From Massilia endophytica (GTDB taxonomy: Bacteria; Pseudomonadota; Gammaproteobacteria; Burkholderiales; Burkholderiaceae_D): DNA of 64,000 nucleotides. The position numbers were made by a program, and so were the translations under genes. The notes under the pieces are model-generated. The model had not been told where the DNA came from. It made no database searches and was given only the letters and a program-made list of their open reading frames with translations. The stretch covers positions 1,798,001-1,862,000 of the forward strand of contig NZ_CP088952.1 in NCBI RefSeq assembly GCF_021165955.1, in the 5' to 3' direction. Positions 9,555 to 17,948 of the stretch are shown here, one piece after another; positions within the stretch are counted from its first letter, which is position 1; each line of letters opens with the position of its first letter.

Positions 9555-11993
9555 ATGCGTTGCACGGTCCTCGGCTTCATTGGCGGCGCCTGGCTCCTGC
9601 ATACGCAGGCGGAACTGCCGCCGTACGCTTTCCCGATGCTTCTGGCAGCGCTGCCCTTGCTGTGGGCTGCGCAGTATGCTTCCGGCATGCGCCATCTGGT
9701 GCGCGGTGCGGCTGGGGCGCTGCTGGGATTTGGCTGGGCCGCCATTGTTGCGCAGGCAGCGCTGGCGCCGTCGGTGCCGCTGGAAGATGAGGGGCGCGAC
9801 CTTCTTATCGTGGGCACCGTCGACAGCCTGCCGAACCGCTTCAGCCAGGGCGAGCGCTTCAACTTCGCTGTCGAGCGCGTGCTGACGCCGAATGCCCTTG
9901 TCCCACCCAGGCTGGCCCTGTCATGGTACGCGGGCTTTCGCGGCGATCCGCAGCCGGTTGGCGACGTTCAGCCGGGTGAGCGCTGGCAACTGAAGGTGCG
10001 GCTTCAGCGCCCGCACGGCAACGCGAATCCGTATGGCTTCGACTACGAGCTGTGGCAGCTGGAGCAGGGCGTGCGCGCGACCGGCTACATACGCGCTGAG
10101 GGCGATAACCGCCGCCTTGACAGCTTTGTGCCCACGCTGCACAACGTGATCGAACGCTGCCGGGCCTCGCTGCGCGACCGCATCCGGCGCATACTGAAAG
10201 ACCATCCGTATGCAGGCGTGATCGTTGCGCTGGTGGTGGGCGACCAGCGCGCCATCGACCAGTCGGACTGGGTGATCTTCAACCGTACCGGCATCAGCCA
10301 CCTGATCTCCATCTCCGGGCTGCACATCACGATGATGGCGGGCATGGCGGCATTCCTCACGTCCTGGTTCTGGCGCAAGTCGCTGCCGGGCCGCCGCATG
10401 CAGCTCTCGCTGATCCTTCCGGCAAGGAAGGCTGCCGCAATCAGCGGCATGGCGGCAGCGCTGGCGTACGTGCTGCTGGCTGGCTTCGGCGTTCCCGCCC
10501 AGCGCACCCTCTACATGCTTGCGGTGGTTGCCGTGGCGGTTTGGCTGGACCGCACCGCGAGCATCTCCCACGTTCTGGCATTGGCGGCAGGCGTGGTTGT
10601 GCTGTTCGATCCCTGGGCCGTGATGTGGCCGGGATTCTGGCTCTCCTTCGGCGCGGTGGCGATCATCCTGTACGCGTCCGTGGGCCGCACATCGCTGCAC
10701 AAGACGATGCGGCCAGCGGACCTGGACGGCCAGGGGCCGTACCCGGAACGCGGCGCACCCCTGCCGCGAGGCAGGCGCCTGTTGGCCAACCTGCGCGCCG
10801 CCGTGAACACCCAGTACGCGATCACGCTGGGACTCGTGCCGCTGACCATGCTCCTGTTTGCGCAGATATCCATCGTCAGCCCCCTGGCCAATGCCATCGC
10901 CATTCCGCTCGTCAGCCTGCTGGTGACGCCGATGGCGCTCGCGGGCAGCATCTTGCCGGAAGTGCTGGCCCACCCTCTGCTGACGGGAGCCCACGAACTG
11001 GTGCGAGGGTTGGCCGCGGTGCTGGAATGGTGCAGCGGCCTTCGCTGGGCCGTGTGGGCCGCCCCCGCGCCGCCCTGGTGGCTCTTCCTCTGGGCGCTGT
11101 TCGGCACCCTCTGGCTGCTCGCGCCGCGCGGCTGGCCAATGCGCTGGCTGGGCCTCGCGACGTGGCTGCCCTTGCTGTTCGCGGAGCCGGACCATCCGGG
11201 CGAAGGCGAACTGCGGGTGACCGCGTTCGATGTGGGGCAGGGTATGGCATTGCTGGTGGAGACCAGCGGCCACCGGCTGCTGTACGACACGGGACCGCAA
11301 TATTCCCTCGAATCGAACGGCGGCAACCGCGTGATCCTGCCTTACCTGCGCGCGCGCGGCATCGGCAATCTGGATGGCATGGTGGTGAGCCACAGCGACA
11401 GCGATCACGTTGGCGGCGCGGCGGCGATTCTGGCGAGCGTACAAACGGGCTGGCTCCTCTCGTCCCTGGGCCCCAGTCACCCGGTAGCGAAGGCAGCGCC
11501 AAAGCACATGCGCTGCGAGGCCGGGCAGCACTGGACCTGGGACGGTGTGCGCTTCGAGGTATTGCATCCCCAGCCGGACAGCTACAGGCAGGCTTCCCTG
11601 AAGTCGAACGCGCGCAGCTGCACGCTCAGAATTGTGGCCGCGTCGGGCACGGTGCTGCTGCCGGGGGATATCGAGGCGCCCCAGGAACAGGAGCTGCTGG
11701 CGCGGATGCCGCAAGGTATGAAGGCGGACGTGCTGCTGGCGCCCCATCACGGCAGCGGCACTTCCTCCACGCCCGCCTTCCTGGCGGCAGTGTCGGCGGA
11801 CAGCGCCATTTTCCAGGTCGGGCACAGGAACCGCTATCGCCATCCAAAGCCGGAAGTGGAGGAGCGATACCGCCAGCGGGGAACTGCCATTCTGCGAACG
11901 GACAAGGCAGGCGCGGTGACCGTCGATATCGGCACTGGAATCGCTGTCAGCGAATACCGCAGCGAGCACGCCCGCTACTGGTATGGGCGTTAG
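9555..11993 (+). CDS. comEC: ComEC/Rec2 DNA-uptake channel protein
   Basis: An 812-residue inner-membrane protein of natural transformation that carries single-stranded DNA across the cytoplasmic membrane. The N-terminus has short membrane segments and a DUF4131-like region. The centre is the multi-spanning Competence domain, including the NRTGISHLISISGLHITMMA signature. The C-terminal third is a metallo-beta-lactamase domain with the HSDSDHVGGAAAI and LLAPHHGSGTSS motifs. A strong AAGGAGG ribosome site precedes the ATG. It ends four bases inside the convergent GNAT gene. A complete gene suggests competence, if the pilus genes exist elsewhere. Confidence 0.95.
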   Translation: MRCTVLGFIGGAWLLHTQAELPPYAFPMLLAALPLLWAAQYASGMRHLVRGAAGALLGFGWAAIVAQAALAPSVPLEDEGRDLLIVGTVDSLPNRFSQGERFNFAVERVLTPNALVPPRLALSWYAGFRGDPQPVGDVQPGERWQLKVRLQRPHGNANPYGFDYELWQLEQGVRATGYIRAEGDNRRLDSFVPTLHNVIERCRASLRDRIRRILKDHPYAGVIVALVVGDQRAIDQSDWVIFNRTGISHLISISGLHITMMAGMAAFLTSWFWRKSLPGRRMQLSLILPARKAAAISGMAAALAYVLLAGFGVPAQRTLYMLAVVAVAVWLDRTASISHVLALAAGVVVLFDPWAVMWPGFWLSFGAVAIILYASVGRTSLHKTMRPADLDGQGPYPERGAPLPRGRRLLANLRAAVNTQYAITLGLVPLTMLLFAQISIVSPLANAIAIPLVSLLVTPMALAGSILPEVLAHPLLTGAHELVRGLAAVLEWCSGLRWAVWAAPAPPWWLFLWALFGTLWLLAPRGWPMRWLGLATWLPLLFAEPDHPGEGELRVTAFDVGQGMALLVETSGHRLLYDTGPQYSLESNGGNRVILPYLRARGIGNLDGMVVSHSDSDHVGGAAAILASVQTGWLLSSLGPSHPVAKAAPKHMRCEAGQHWTWDGVRFEVLHPQPDSYRQASLKSNARSCTLRIVAASGTVLLPGDIEAPQEQELLARMPQGMKADVLLAPHHGSGTSSTPAFLAAVSADSAIFQVGHRNRYRHPKPEVEERYRQRGTAILRTDKAGAVTVDIGTGIAVSEYRSEHARYWYGR

Positions 11994-12433
11994 GGAACCA
12001 GCACCTTGGAGAAACGCAGGCTGCTGCGTTCGTAGCCCAGCCGGTCGTAGAAAGCATGCGCGTCGAGGCGGCGCACATTGCTGGTAATTTCCATCAGCTC
12101 GCAGCCTTCCTGCGCCAGGCGGCGTTCGGCGGCTTCCACCAGGGAGCGTCCGATGCCGCTGCCGCGCAGGGATTCGTCCACGATCAGCGCATTGATGCGT
12201 CCCACTGGGTAAGGGCGGTGCAGCACCGTCATGCGGTGCAGGACCGCCACTGCGGCGACGGAACCGTCTTCGTCCAGGGCAACCAGGGCGCTGTTGCCCT
12301 CCTGCCGCCAGGCTGTCCATTTGGCGGAAATGATATCCGTATTGGTTGAGTGGCCGAGCGCCGTGAGCAGGCGCGCGATGGCGGGTGCGTCGCTTTCGAT
12401 GGCGTCGCGGATGATGAGGGCAGGTGCGGTCAT
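11990..12433 (-). CDS. GNAT-family N-acetyltransferase
   Basis: A 147-residue acetyltransferase. It starts MTAPALIIRDAIESDAPAIARLL, the usual beta1-alpha1 of GNAT proteins. The acetyl-CoA loop is in LIVDESLRGSGIGRSLVEAAE (R-G-x-G-I-G), followed by LMEITSNVRRLDAHAFYDRLGYE. I chose the ATG at 12433. An in-frame ATG 33 bases upstream exists but adds residues outside the fold. The substrate is not predictable. The gene's last four bases overlap the end of comEC on the other strand. Confidence 0.85.
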   Translation of the reverse strand: MTAPALIIRDAIESDAPAIARLLTALGHSTNTDIISAKWTAWRQEGNSALVALDEDGSVAAVAVLHRMTVLHRPYPVGRINALIVDESLRGSGIGRSLVEAAERRLAQEGCELMEITSNVRRLDAHAFYDRLGYERSSLRFSKVLVP

Positions 12434-12505
12434 CCGTCCATTGTAGCTGCGAATTAGAGCGTTCATACCAGATTTTCAAGGCCGATCTCCCTACAATGGC
12501 CCTTC

Positions 12506-13345
12506 ATGAGCAAACCGAAACTCCATTTTGCGCACGCAAACAGCTATCCGGCGGGGACTTACCGGGCCTATTTCGAGCACCTGGGCCGGGATTTCGATAT
12601 TCAGGCCCTGGACATGCACGGCCAGAATCCGGCCTATCCCATCGACGACGGCTGGCGTTCGCTGGTCGATGAGCTGATCGCGGAGCTGGAAAGCCGCTAC
12701 AGCGAGCCAGTGATCCTGGTCGGCCATTCGCTGGGCGGCATGCTGAGCCTCATGGCGGCGGCCAAGCGCCCGGACCTGGCGCGCTGCGTCCTGATGCTCG
12801 ATTCACCCGTGGTTGCGGGCTGGCGCGCTTTCCTCTGGCGCGTCGTCAAATGGCTGAAGCGCGAAGACCGCTTTTCGCCATCCCAGTTCTCCGTCCGCCG
12901 CCGCAACCAGTGGCCGGATGCGCAGGCAGCGCACGAGCATTTCGCCGCCAAGGATATCTTCGCGGCCTGGGCGCCGGGTGTGCTGGAGGACTATATCGAA
13001 CATGGCCTGATGCCCCATCCCGAAGGCGTGCAGCTGCGCTTCCCGCGCGAGAGCGAGACGGCCATCTACCGCACCTTGCCGCACCATGTGGGCAGCCTGC
13101 TGAAAAACGGGCTGGAAGTCCCCGTCAGCTATATCGCGGGCAGCCAGTCCGAGGAGAACCGCTTGGCCGGACTGGCCAATACCCGCGCCCTGGTCGGCCA
13201 TCATTTCCGCATGGTGGAAGGCGGGCACCTGTTCCCGATGGAAGATCCGGCCCTGGCTGCCCGGCTCACGCGCGAATTGATCTGCGAGATGATCGGCCTC
13301 GAACTGGAGCTCTGCCGGAGCGGGGAAGCGTTGCGCCGCGCCTGA
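12506..13345 (+). CDS. Alpha/beta hydrolase
   Basis: A 279-residue alpha/beta-hydrolase. The nucleophile elbow is GHSLGG with S75, and the catalytic histidine is in MVEGGHLFPMED near the C-terminus. The N-terminal HFAHANSYPAGTYRAYFEHL segment with an oxyanion-type HANSxPAG is shared by a group of uncharacterised proteobacterial esterases or lipases. There is no signal peptide, so it is probably cytosolic. The substrate is unknown. It precedes dcd by 75 bases that contain a stem-loop, so co-transcription is uncertain. Confidence 0.82.
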   Translation: MSKPKLHFAHANSYPAGTYRAYFEHLGRDFDIQALDMHGQNPAYPIDDGWRSLVDELIAELESRYSEPVILVGHSLGGMLSLMAAAKRPDLARCVLMLDSPVVAGWRAFLWRVVKWLKREDRFSPSQFSVRRRNQWPDAQAAHEHFAAKDIFAAWAPGVLEDYIEHGLMPHPEGVQLRFPRESETAIYRTLPHHVGSLLKNGLEVPVSYIAGSQSEENRLAGLANTRALVGHHFRMVEGGHLFPMEDPALAARLTRELICEMIGLELELCRSGEALRRA

Positions 13346-13369
13346 ATTCGCGTAAAATCCAGCGAATTG

Positions 13370-13391
13370 GTCTGCACCGCGAGGTGCGGAC
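13370..13391 (+). other. Stem-loop in the dcd leader
   Basis: GTCTGCACC (13370-13378) pairs with GGTGCGGAC (13383-13391) around a GCGA tetraloop, a nine-pair stem with one G-U pair. It lies 29 bases upstream of the dcd ATG. No T-run follows, so it is more likely a leader hairpin than an intrinsic terminator for the hydrolase gene. Confidence 0.4.
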
Positions 13392-13420
13392 TTCCTGCAA
13401 CCAGAGAAAATGCCTTTGCG

Positions 13421-13987
13421 ATGACGATTAAGAGCGACAAATGGATACGCCGGATGGCGGAAGAGCATGGAATGATCGAGCCTTTCGAATCGGGCCAGGT
13501 ACGCGCGGCCGACGGCCGCAAGGTGATCTCCTACGGCACCTCCTCGTATGGCTACGACATCCGCTGCGCCGACGAATTCAAGGTCTTCACCAACATCAAC
13601 AGCACTATCGTCGACCCGAAGAATTTCGATTCGAACTCCTTCGTGGACGTGAAGAGCGATGTCTGCATCATTCCCCCGAATTCCTTCGCGCTGGCGCGCA
13701 CCATCGAATACTTCCGCATTCCGCGCAATGTGCTGACCGTCTGCCTCGGTAAATCGACCTACGCGCGCTGCGGCATCATCGTGAACGTGACGCCTTTCGA
13801 GCCCGAATGGGAAGGCTATGTGACGCTGGAGTTCTCGAACACCACGCCGCTGCCCGCGAAAATCTATGCTGGCGAAGGCTGCGCCCAGGTGCTGTTCTTC
13901 GAAAGCGACGAGGTATGCGAAACCTCGTACAAGGACCGCAACGGCAAGTACCAGGGCCAGCACGGCGTGACCCTGCCGAAGGCGTAA
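13421..13987 (+). CDS. dcd: dCTP deaminase
   Basis: A 188-residue dCTP deaminase, which makes dUTP for dTMP synthesis. The family landmarks are SSYGYDIRC, the SNSFVDVKSD region, and GKSTYARCGIIVNVTPFEPEW, which holds the conserved serine and arginine and the catalytic glutamate in the following LEFSN strand region. The ATG of MTIKSDKWIRRMAEEHGMI matches the usual start of proteobacterial Dcd; the frame is open 54 bases further upstream but without conservation. It is convergent with the cpxA-like gene. Confidence 0.95.
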   Translation: MTIKSDKWIRRMAEEHGMIEPFESGQVRAADGRKVISYGTSSYGYDIRCADEFKVFTNINSTIVDPKNFDSNSFVDVKSDVCIIPPNSFALARTIEYFRIPRNVLTVCLGKSTYARCGIIVNVTPFEPEWEGYVTLEFSNTTPLPAKIYAGEGCAQVLFFESDEVCETSYKDRNGKYQGQHGVTLPKA

Positions 13988-13993
13988 GTCCTT

Positions 13994-15466
13994 TCAGGCG
14001 AGCGGCAGCGCGATCTCCACGCGCAGGCCGCCGCCATCGCGGTTGGCGGCGCTGATCGTGCCGCCATGCTGCTGCACCACCTGCTGCGCAATGGCGAGGC
14101 CAAGCCCGTGGCCTTCCACGTCTTTTTGCGTGCCTTCGCTGCGGTAGAAGGGCTGGAAGATGGCCGCGAGGTCCTGGGCGGCCACGCCTGGACCCCGGTC
14201 CAGCACCCTCACGCGCAGCTGCTCCGCATCCGTTTCCATTTCCACCACCACCGTTTCGCCCAGGGGGCTGTGCTTGATGGCGTTGCGCACCACGTTTTCG
14301 ATGGCGCGCGCCAGCAGGTCCGGCTTGCCGAGGATGATGACGGCGCCTTCGCCATGCTGCTCCAGCCTGCGCCCGTGGGTGGCGGCCTCGAACTGTGCAT
14401 CGTCCAGCAGCTGGCCAAGCAGTTCGGCCATGTCGATGTCTTCCTTGCCCTCATCGAGAGCACCGGATTCCAGGCGCGCCAGCGTGAGAAGCTCGCCCAC
14501 CAGCTTGTCCATGCGAATGCTTTCGCGCTCGATGCGTTCCATCGACGCCAGCATCTTTTCCGGCTGCTGGTTTGCGAGGCCGATGGCGGCCTGCAGGCGT
14601 GCCAGCGGCGAGCGCAGTTCGTGCGACACGTCGTGCATCAAGCGCGTCTGCGCGTCCATCAGGCTGCGCAGGCGGCCCGTCATGCGGTCGAAATCGCGGC
14701 CCAGGTCCGAGAGTTCGTCGCCGCCCTTGAGGCCGAGTTGCGCGAAGCGCGGCGCCAGGTCGCCACCGGATGCCGCCTCGAAAGCCTGGCGCAGGGAGCG
14801 GATGGGGCGTGCGAAATACCATGCCAGCAAAGCCGCGAAGACCAGGCTTGCCAGCACGGCTGCGGCCAGGGGAATGAAGGGCGTGAGCGGCTGGAAGCGC
14901 GGACGGGGACCATCCGGGCCGCCCGGGCCATCGGGCGGAGGCTGTGAAGAGCTGTCCGGGGGAGGGGGCGGCCGTTCGCCGCCGAACTCGCGTTGAGCGC
15001 CCGGCATGGGGAGCCCTGCGCCCGCGATCAGGGGGCGCGCATCGCCGCCCAGCGGTCCGCGCTGCCGCTCGTGGGCAGGCAGGAACAGAATATAGCGCTG
15101 TCCATCGGGCGTTGTGAGGCGGCGCACGGCGCGCTCGTCGCCTTTTTCCAGCAGCAGCCTGGCTTCAGCCAGCGAGTTCGGTTTGACGATACGCCCCAGC
15201 AGCTCCTTGCCCTGCTCATCGACCGCAAAAACGCGGTGGCGGTCCATGTTCTCCAGCAGTTCGCGCAGCGCGTCCGTACCGCCGTGGCGCAGCGTGGCCG
15301 CAGCCGATTCGATGGCCAGCTCGGCGGGCGGTCCCATGTCCAGATCCGGCTGCCGCGCCTTGTCCGCTTCGCGGTTCTTGAGCCACACGGCGCCGCCGAT
15401 GGCCACCGTGGCCGCAATCTGCGCCAGCAGGATGGAAAGGAAGAACTTCCAGAACAGCCGTCCCAC
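13994..15466 (-). CDS. cpxA: CpxA-like sensor histidine kinase
   Basis: A 490-residue envelope-stress sensor kinase. It has TM1 at about residues 5-28, a periplasmic domain ending in a very proline-rich stretch (PPPPDSSSQPPPDGPGG), TM2 in PLAAAVLASLVFAALLAWYF, HAMP, and a HisKA box MHDVSHELRSPLARLQ with the phospho-accepting histidine. The ATPase domain has NVVRNAIKHS, DRGPGV and GHGLGLAI. It follows the response regulator by three bases. The pairing with CpxR boxes and a CpxP/Spy-like gene supports the Cpx assignment; RstB-like is the main alternative. Confidence 0.85.
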   Translation of the reverse strand: MGRLFWKFFLSILLAQIAATVAIGGAVWLKNREADKARQPDLDMGPPAELAIESAAATLRHGGTDALRELLENMDRHRVFAVDEQGKELLGRIVKPNSLAEARLLLEKGDERAVRRLTTPDGQRYILFLPAHERQRGPLGGDARPLIAGAGLPMPGAQREFGGERPPPPPDSSSQPPPDGPGGPDGPRPRFQPLTPFIPLAAAVLASLVFAALLAWYFARPIRSLRQAFEAASGGDLAPRFAQLGLKGGDELSDLGRDFDRMTGRLRSLMDAQTRLMHDVSHELRSPLARLQAAIGLANQQPEKMLASMERIERESIRMDKLVGELLTLARLESGALDEGKEDIDMAELLGQLLDDAQFEAATHGRRLEQHGEGAVIILGKPDLLARAIENVVRNAIKHSPLGETVVVEMETDAEQLRVRVLDRGPGVAAQDLAAIFQPFYRSEGTQKDVEGHGLGLAIAQQVVQQHGGTISAANRDGGGLRVEIALPLA

Positions 15467-15469
15467 GGC

Positions 15470-16159
15470 TCACTCCTTTATCAGCTGGTAGCCGAGGCGG
15501 TACACAGTCTGGATGCATGAACGGCCGTCGGCCACGGTGCCCAGTTTTTGCCGCAGGCTGCTCAGGTGCACGTCGATATTGCGGTCGAAGCGCGCCATGG
15601 GGCGGCCCAGGCCCTGGTCGGACAGGGTGTTCTTGCTCACCGGTTTACCCGCGTTACGCGCCAGCACTTCCAGCAGGTTGAACTCAGTGCTGGTGAGTTC
15701 CACTTTTTCGCCAGCCCAGGTGACGCGGCGCTGTTCCGGCCACATCACGAGCTGCCCGACCGCCAGCTGCGCCGGGCCATTGCTCTCGCCCGCAGGCGCC
15801 TGCGTACGGCGCAGGATGGCGCGGATTCGGGCGGTCAGCTCGCGCGGTGTGCAGGGCTTTGTAACGTAGTCGTCGGCTCCCAGCTCAAGGCCCACGATGC
15901 GGTCCGTATCGTCGCCGCGTGCCGTCAGCATCAGGATAGGCATATTGCTCGCGGCGCGGATGCGGCGCAGCGTTTCCAGGCCGTTCATGCGCGGCATCAT
16001 CACGTCCAGAACGGCGATGGCGTACTGGCCGCTCAGCGCCGCCGTGGCGCCAGCCAGGCCGTCGTGGGCGGCCATGACCTCGAAGCCTTCCTGCTCCAGG
16101 TACTCCTGGAACATGGCCACGAGCTCGACATCGTCGTCTATCAGCAGAACCTTGCTCAT
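15470..16159 (-). CDS. cpxR: CpxR-like response regulator
   Basis: A 229-residue OmpR-family response regulator. The receiver has the acidic pair D8-D9, the phosphorylated D52 in AVLDVMMPRMNG, and the switch lysine in DDYVTKPC. The C-terminal winged helix ends RNIDVHLSSLRQKLG. I chose the ATG of MSKVLLIDDD at 16159; the frame extends 33 bases further without conservation. It is transcribed away from the CpxP/Spy-like gene. Perfect CpxR boxes lie between the two, so it probably controls both directions, including itself. Confidence 0.88.
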   Translation of the reverse strand: MSKVLLIDDDVELVAMFQEYLEQEGFEVMAAHDGLAGATAALSGQYAIAVLDVMMPRMNGLETLRRIRAASNMPILMLTARGDDTDRIVGLELGADDYVTKPCTPRELTARIRAILRRTQAPAGESNGPAQLAVGQLVMWPEQRRVTWAGEKVELTSTEFNLLEVLARNAGKPVSKNTLSDQGLGRPMARFDRNIDVHLSSLRQKLGTVADGRSCIQTVYRLGYQLIKE

Positions 16160-16221
16160 TGCGCAAACACGTAAGAATGATGCGGCCATCATAGCAAACC
16201 GCAGCGTGCGGACGGCGGCAA

Positions 16222-16280
16222 TTTACCCGGTTTTACATGGCGTCTTTACATGGTTTTACCTCGCACTAACCGCGCTTTAC
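16222..16280. promoter_or_regulatory. CpxR boxes (two perfect direct-repeat sites plus a half-site)
   Basis: TTTAC occurs five times, starting at 16222, 16232, 16245, 16255 and 16276. The first four form two perfect TTTAC-N5-TTTAC elements, the reverse complement of the enterobacterial CpxR consensus GTAAA-N5-GTAAA. They lie between the divergent cpxR and CpxP/Spy-like genes, 52-110 bases ahead of the latter's ATG. This suits both autoregulation and activation of the stress operon. Confidence 0.8.
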
Positions 16281-16331
16281 ATGGGGCGGCCGGAGAATGA
16301 AGCTTCCAACATTTCTCAAGGACTCCATCAA

Positions 16332-16868
16332 ATGAACAAGACGAGACAAGGATTGCATGGCCTGCTGCTGGCCGCAGCCATCGCCATGCCGCTCGCCGCA
16401 CTGGCAGATACAGATGCGGACGACGCACCGGTGCCGCCAGGCCCGCGGGCCCGCCATGCCGGCCCGGCGGACGGTCCGGAAGCCCCCGGACCACGCGGCT
16501 TTGCTCCGCCTCCCTTCCCGGGCATGGCCACCGAACCCCCATTCATGCGCGGCCTGGAGCTGACGGAAGCCCAGCAGGACCAGGTATTCGCCATCCTGCA
16601 TGGCCAGATTCCCTACCTGCGCGAACAGGGCAAGGCGCACCAGAAGGCCGAGCGCGCCCTGGACGCCATGCATAACGAGGGAAGGTTCGACGAGGCGGCC
16701 GCCGCCAAACTGGCGCATGCCTCGGCCCAGGCCATGGCCAATATCACCATGCAGCAGCTGCGCACCGAGCAGAAGCTGCTGGCCGTACTCACGCCCGAGC
16801 AGCGCAAGCAGCTGCAGGAGCGTAAATCGCTGCGCATGCCGATCCGTCCGGCCGCGCCACCGGCATAA
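16332..16868 (+). CDS. CpxP/Spy-family periplasmic protein
   Basis: A 178-residue exported protein. The signal peptide (GLLLAAAIAMPLAALA) is followed by an acidic and proline-rich segment. A helical domain then carries the two LTxxQ motifs of the family, LTEAQQ and LTPEQR. CpxP and Spy are periplasmic chaperone or feedback proteins of envelope stress pathways. The ATG matches the signal peptide, and the gene sits directly behind perfect CpxR boxes. A dioxygenase-like lipoprotein gene follows after ten bases, so the two should be co-transcribed. Confidence 0.88.
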   Translation: MNKTRQGLHGLLLAAAIAMPLAALADTDADDAPVPPGPRARHAGPADGPEAPGPRGFAPPPFPGMATEPPFMRGLELTEAQQDQVFAILHGQIPYLREQGKAHQKAERALDAMHNEGRFDEAAAAKLAHASAQAMANITMQQLRTEQKLLAVLTPEQRKQLQERKSLRMPIRPAAPPA

Positions 16869-16878
16869 GGAGAGACAC

Positions 16879-17787
16879 ATGGAAGTCCATGATCACGGCC
16901 TCGCAGCCGACCTGGAAGCGATGATGAAAATGACAACGAAGCGCCGCCAGTCGCTGCGCATGCTGCTCGCAGGCGCGGCGGCGCTGCCCCTGGTGGGCTG
17001 CGGCGGCGGTTCTTCGGACAGCTCCACCTCGTCCACCAGCAGCGGCACGGCCTCCACCGGCGCCACCAGCACGCCAACTACGAGCACGACGACGCCAACT
17101 ACTGGCACGACGACCACGACCACAACGACCACCACCGGCTCGTGCACGGTCATTCCCGAGGAAACGGGCGGTCCCTACCCGGGCGACGGCACGAACAGCA
17201 ACAGCAGCGGTGTGGTCAACGTGCTCACGCAAACGGGCGTGGTGCGCAGCGATATCCGCAGCAGCTTCAATGGCATGAGCGGGACGGCGGCAGGGGTGCC
17301 GCTGACGATCAGGCTGCACATCCTGAATGCGAACGCCAGCTGCGGCGCGGCGGGCAACTTCGCCGTCTACCTGTGGCATTGCGACCGGGAGGGGCGCTAC
17401 TCCCTGTACTCGAGCGGAGTGACGAATCAGAACTACCTGCGCGGTGTGCAGGAGGCGGACGCGGACGGAAATGTGAGCTTTACGACCATCTTCCCCGGCT
17501 GCTATGACGGCCGCATGCCGCACGTGCACTTCGAGGTCTACCAGTCGCTGGCGAAGGCGGCCAGCGCTTCGAACCGCATCAAGACGTCGCAGTTCACCTT
17601 CCCTATGGCGACCCTGAACGAAGTCTACGCAAGCACCGGTTACGGCACGTCGGCCACGAACCTGTCGCGCATCAGTTATGCCACCGACAACATCTTCAGC
17701 GACGGCTACTCGCTGCAGCTGGCCACCATGAGCGGCAACGCCACGGACGGCTATGTCGCCACACTGACGCTGGCAGTGGCCGCCTGA
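16879..17787 (+). CDS. Intradiol-dioxygenase-like lipoprotein
   Basis: A 302-residue lipoprotein. After a charged N-terminus, a hydrophobic segment ends in the lipobox LVGC. A low-complexity Ser/Thr linker follows, including a run of ten threonines. The catalytic-type domain starts at SCTVIPEETGGPYPGDG and contains VYLWHCDREGRYSLYS, FPGCYDGRMPHVHFEV, the tyrosine and HxH iron-ligand pattern of intradiol ring-cleavage dioxygenases. Secreted members of this group are known, but their substrates are not. It has an AAGGAGA ribosome site and sits ten bases behind the CpxP/Spy-like gene, so it is probably part of the Cpx regulon. Confidence 0.8.
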   Translation: MEVHDHGLAADLEAMMKMTTKRRQSLRMLLAGAAALPLVGCGGGSSDSSTSSTSSGTASTGATSTPTTSTTTPTTGTTTTTTTTTTGSCTVIPEETGGPYPGDGTNSNSSGVVNVLTQTGVVRSDIRSSFNGMSGTAAGVPLTIRLHILNANASCGAAGNFAVYLWHCDREGRYSLYSSGVTNQNYLRGVQEADADGNVSFTTIFPGCYDGRMPHVHFEVYQSLAKAASASNRIKTSQFTFPMATLNEVYASTGYGTSATNLSRISYATDNIFSDGYSLQLATMSGNATDGYVATLTLAVAA

Positions 17788-17811
17788 CCTTTCCTTTCCA
17801 ACGGCCCGCCG

Positions 17812-17867
17812 CGAAATCCATTTCGCCGGGCCGCATCCCATTTCGCCGCCGCGCGAAGTCCTTTTCG
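17812..17867. promoter_or_regulatory. Three phased palindromic repeats, putative enhancer (UAS) of the sigma-54 cassette
   Basis: CGAAATCCATTTCG (17812-17825) is a perfect palindrome around CC. CGCATCCCATTTCG (17832-17845) matches it at 11 of 14 positions, and CGAAGTCCTTTTCG (17854-17867) is a third, imperfect copy. The copies start 20 and 22 bases apart, close to two helical turns each, so they lie on one face of the DNA. They end 33 bases before the -24/-12 promoter, a normal place for enhancer-binding-protein sites. The likely ligand is the regulator encoded at 24964-26298. Confidence 0.6.
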
Positions 17868-17899
17868 TCCAACGCAGCGCCCACCCCGGGCAGGCTCCC

Positions 17900-17915
17900 T
17901 GGCATGCCGTTTGCA
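17900..17915 (+). promoter_or_regulatory. Sigma-54 (-24/-12) promoter
   Basis: TGGCATGCCGTTTGCA has the invariant GG (17901-17902) and GC (17913-17914) with the exact 12-base offset. It matches the TGGCAC-N5-TTGCA consensus at all but one of the core positions. The predicted transcription start is near 17926, about 23 bases before the ATG of the first cassette gene, which has an AAGGAG ribosome site at 17938-17943. No competing sigma-70 promoter is obvious in the 161-base gap. Confidence 0.8.
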
Positions 17916-17948
17916 CTACCCCTGTCGTGAAATCGGCAAGGAGCAGGC

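Noticed and set aside
9921..12479. 852-residue open frame antisense to comEC
   Set aside because: The composition (R, H, Q, A rich) is typical of a shadow frame, and comEC on the other strand has full family motifs.
17041..17143. ACG/ACC repeat tract as a possible repeat array or phase-variable tract
   Set aside because: It is the coding sequence of a Ser/Thr-rich lipoprotein linker with varied codons, not a uniform microsatellite or CRISPR array.
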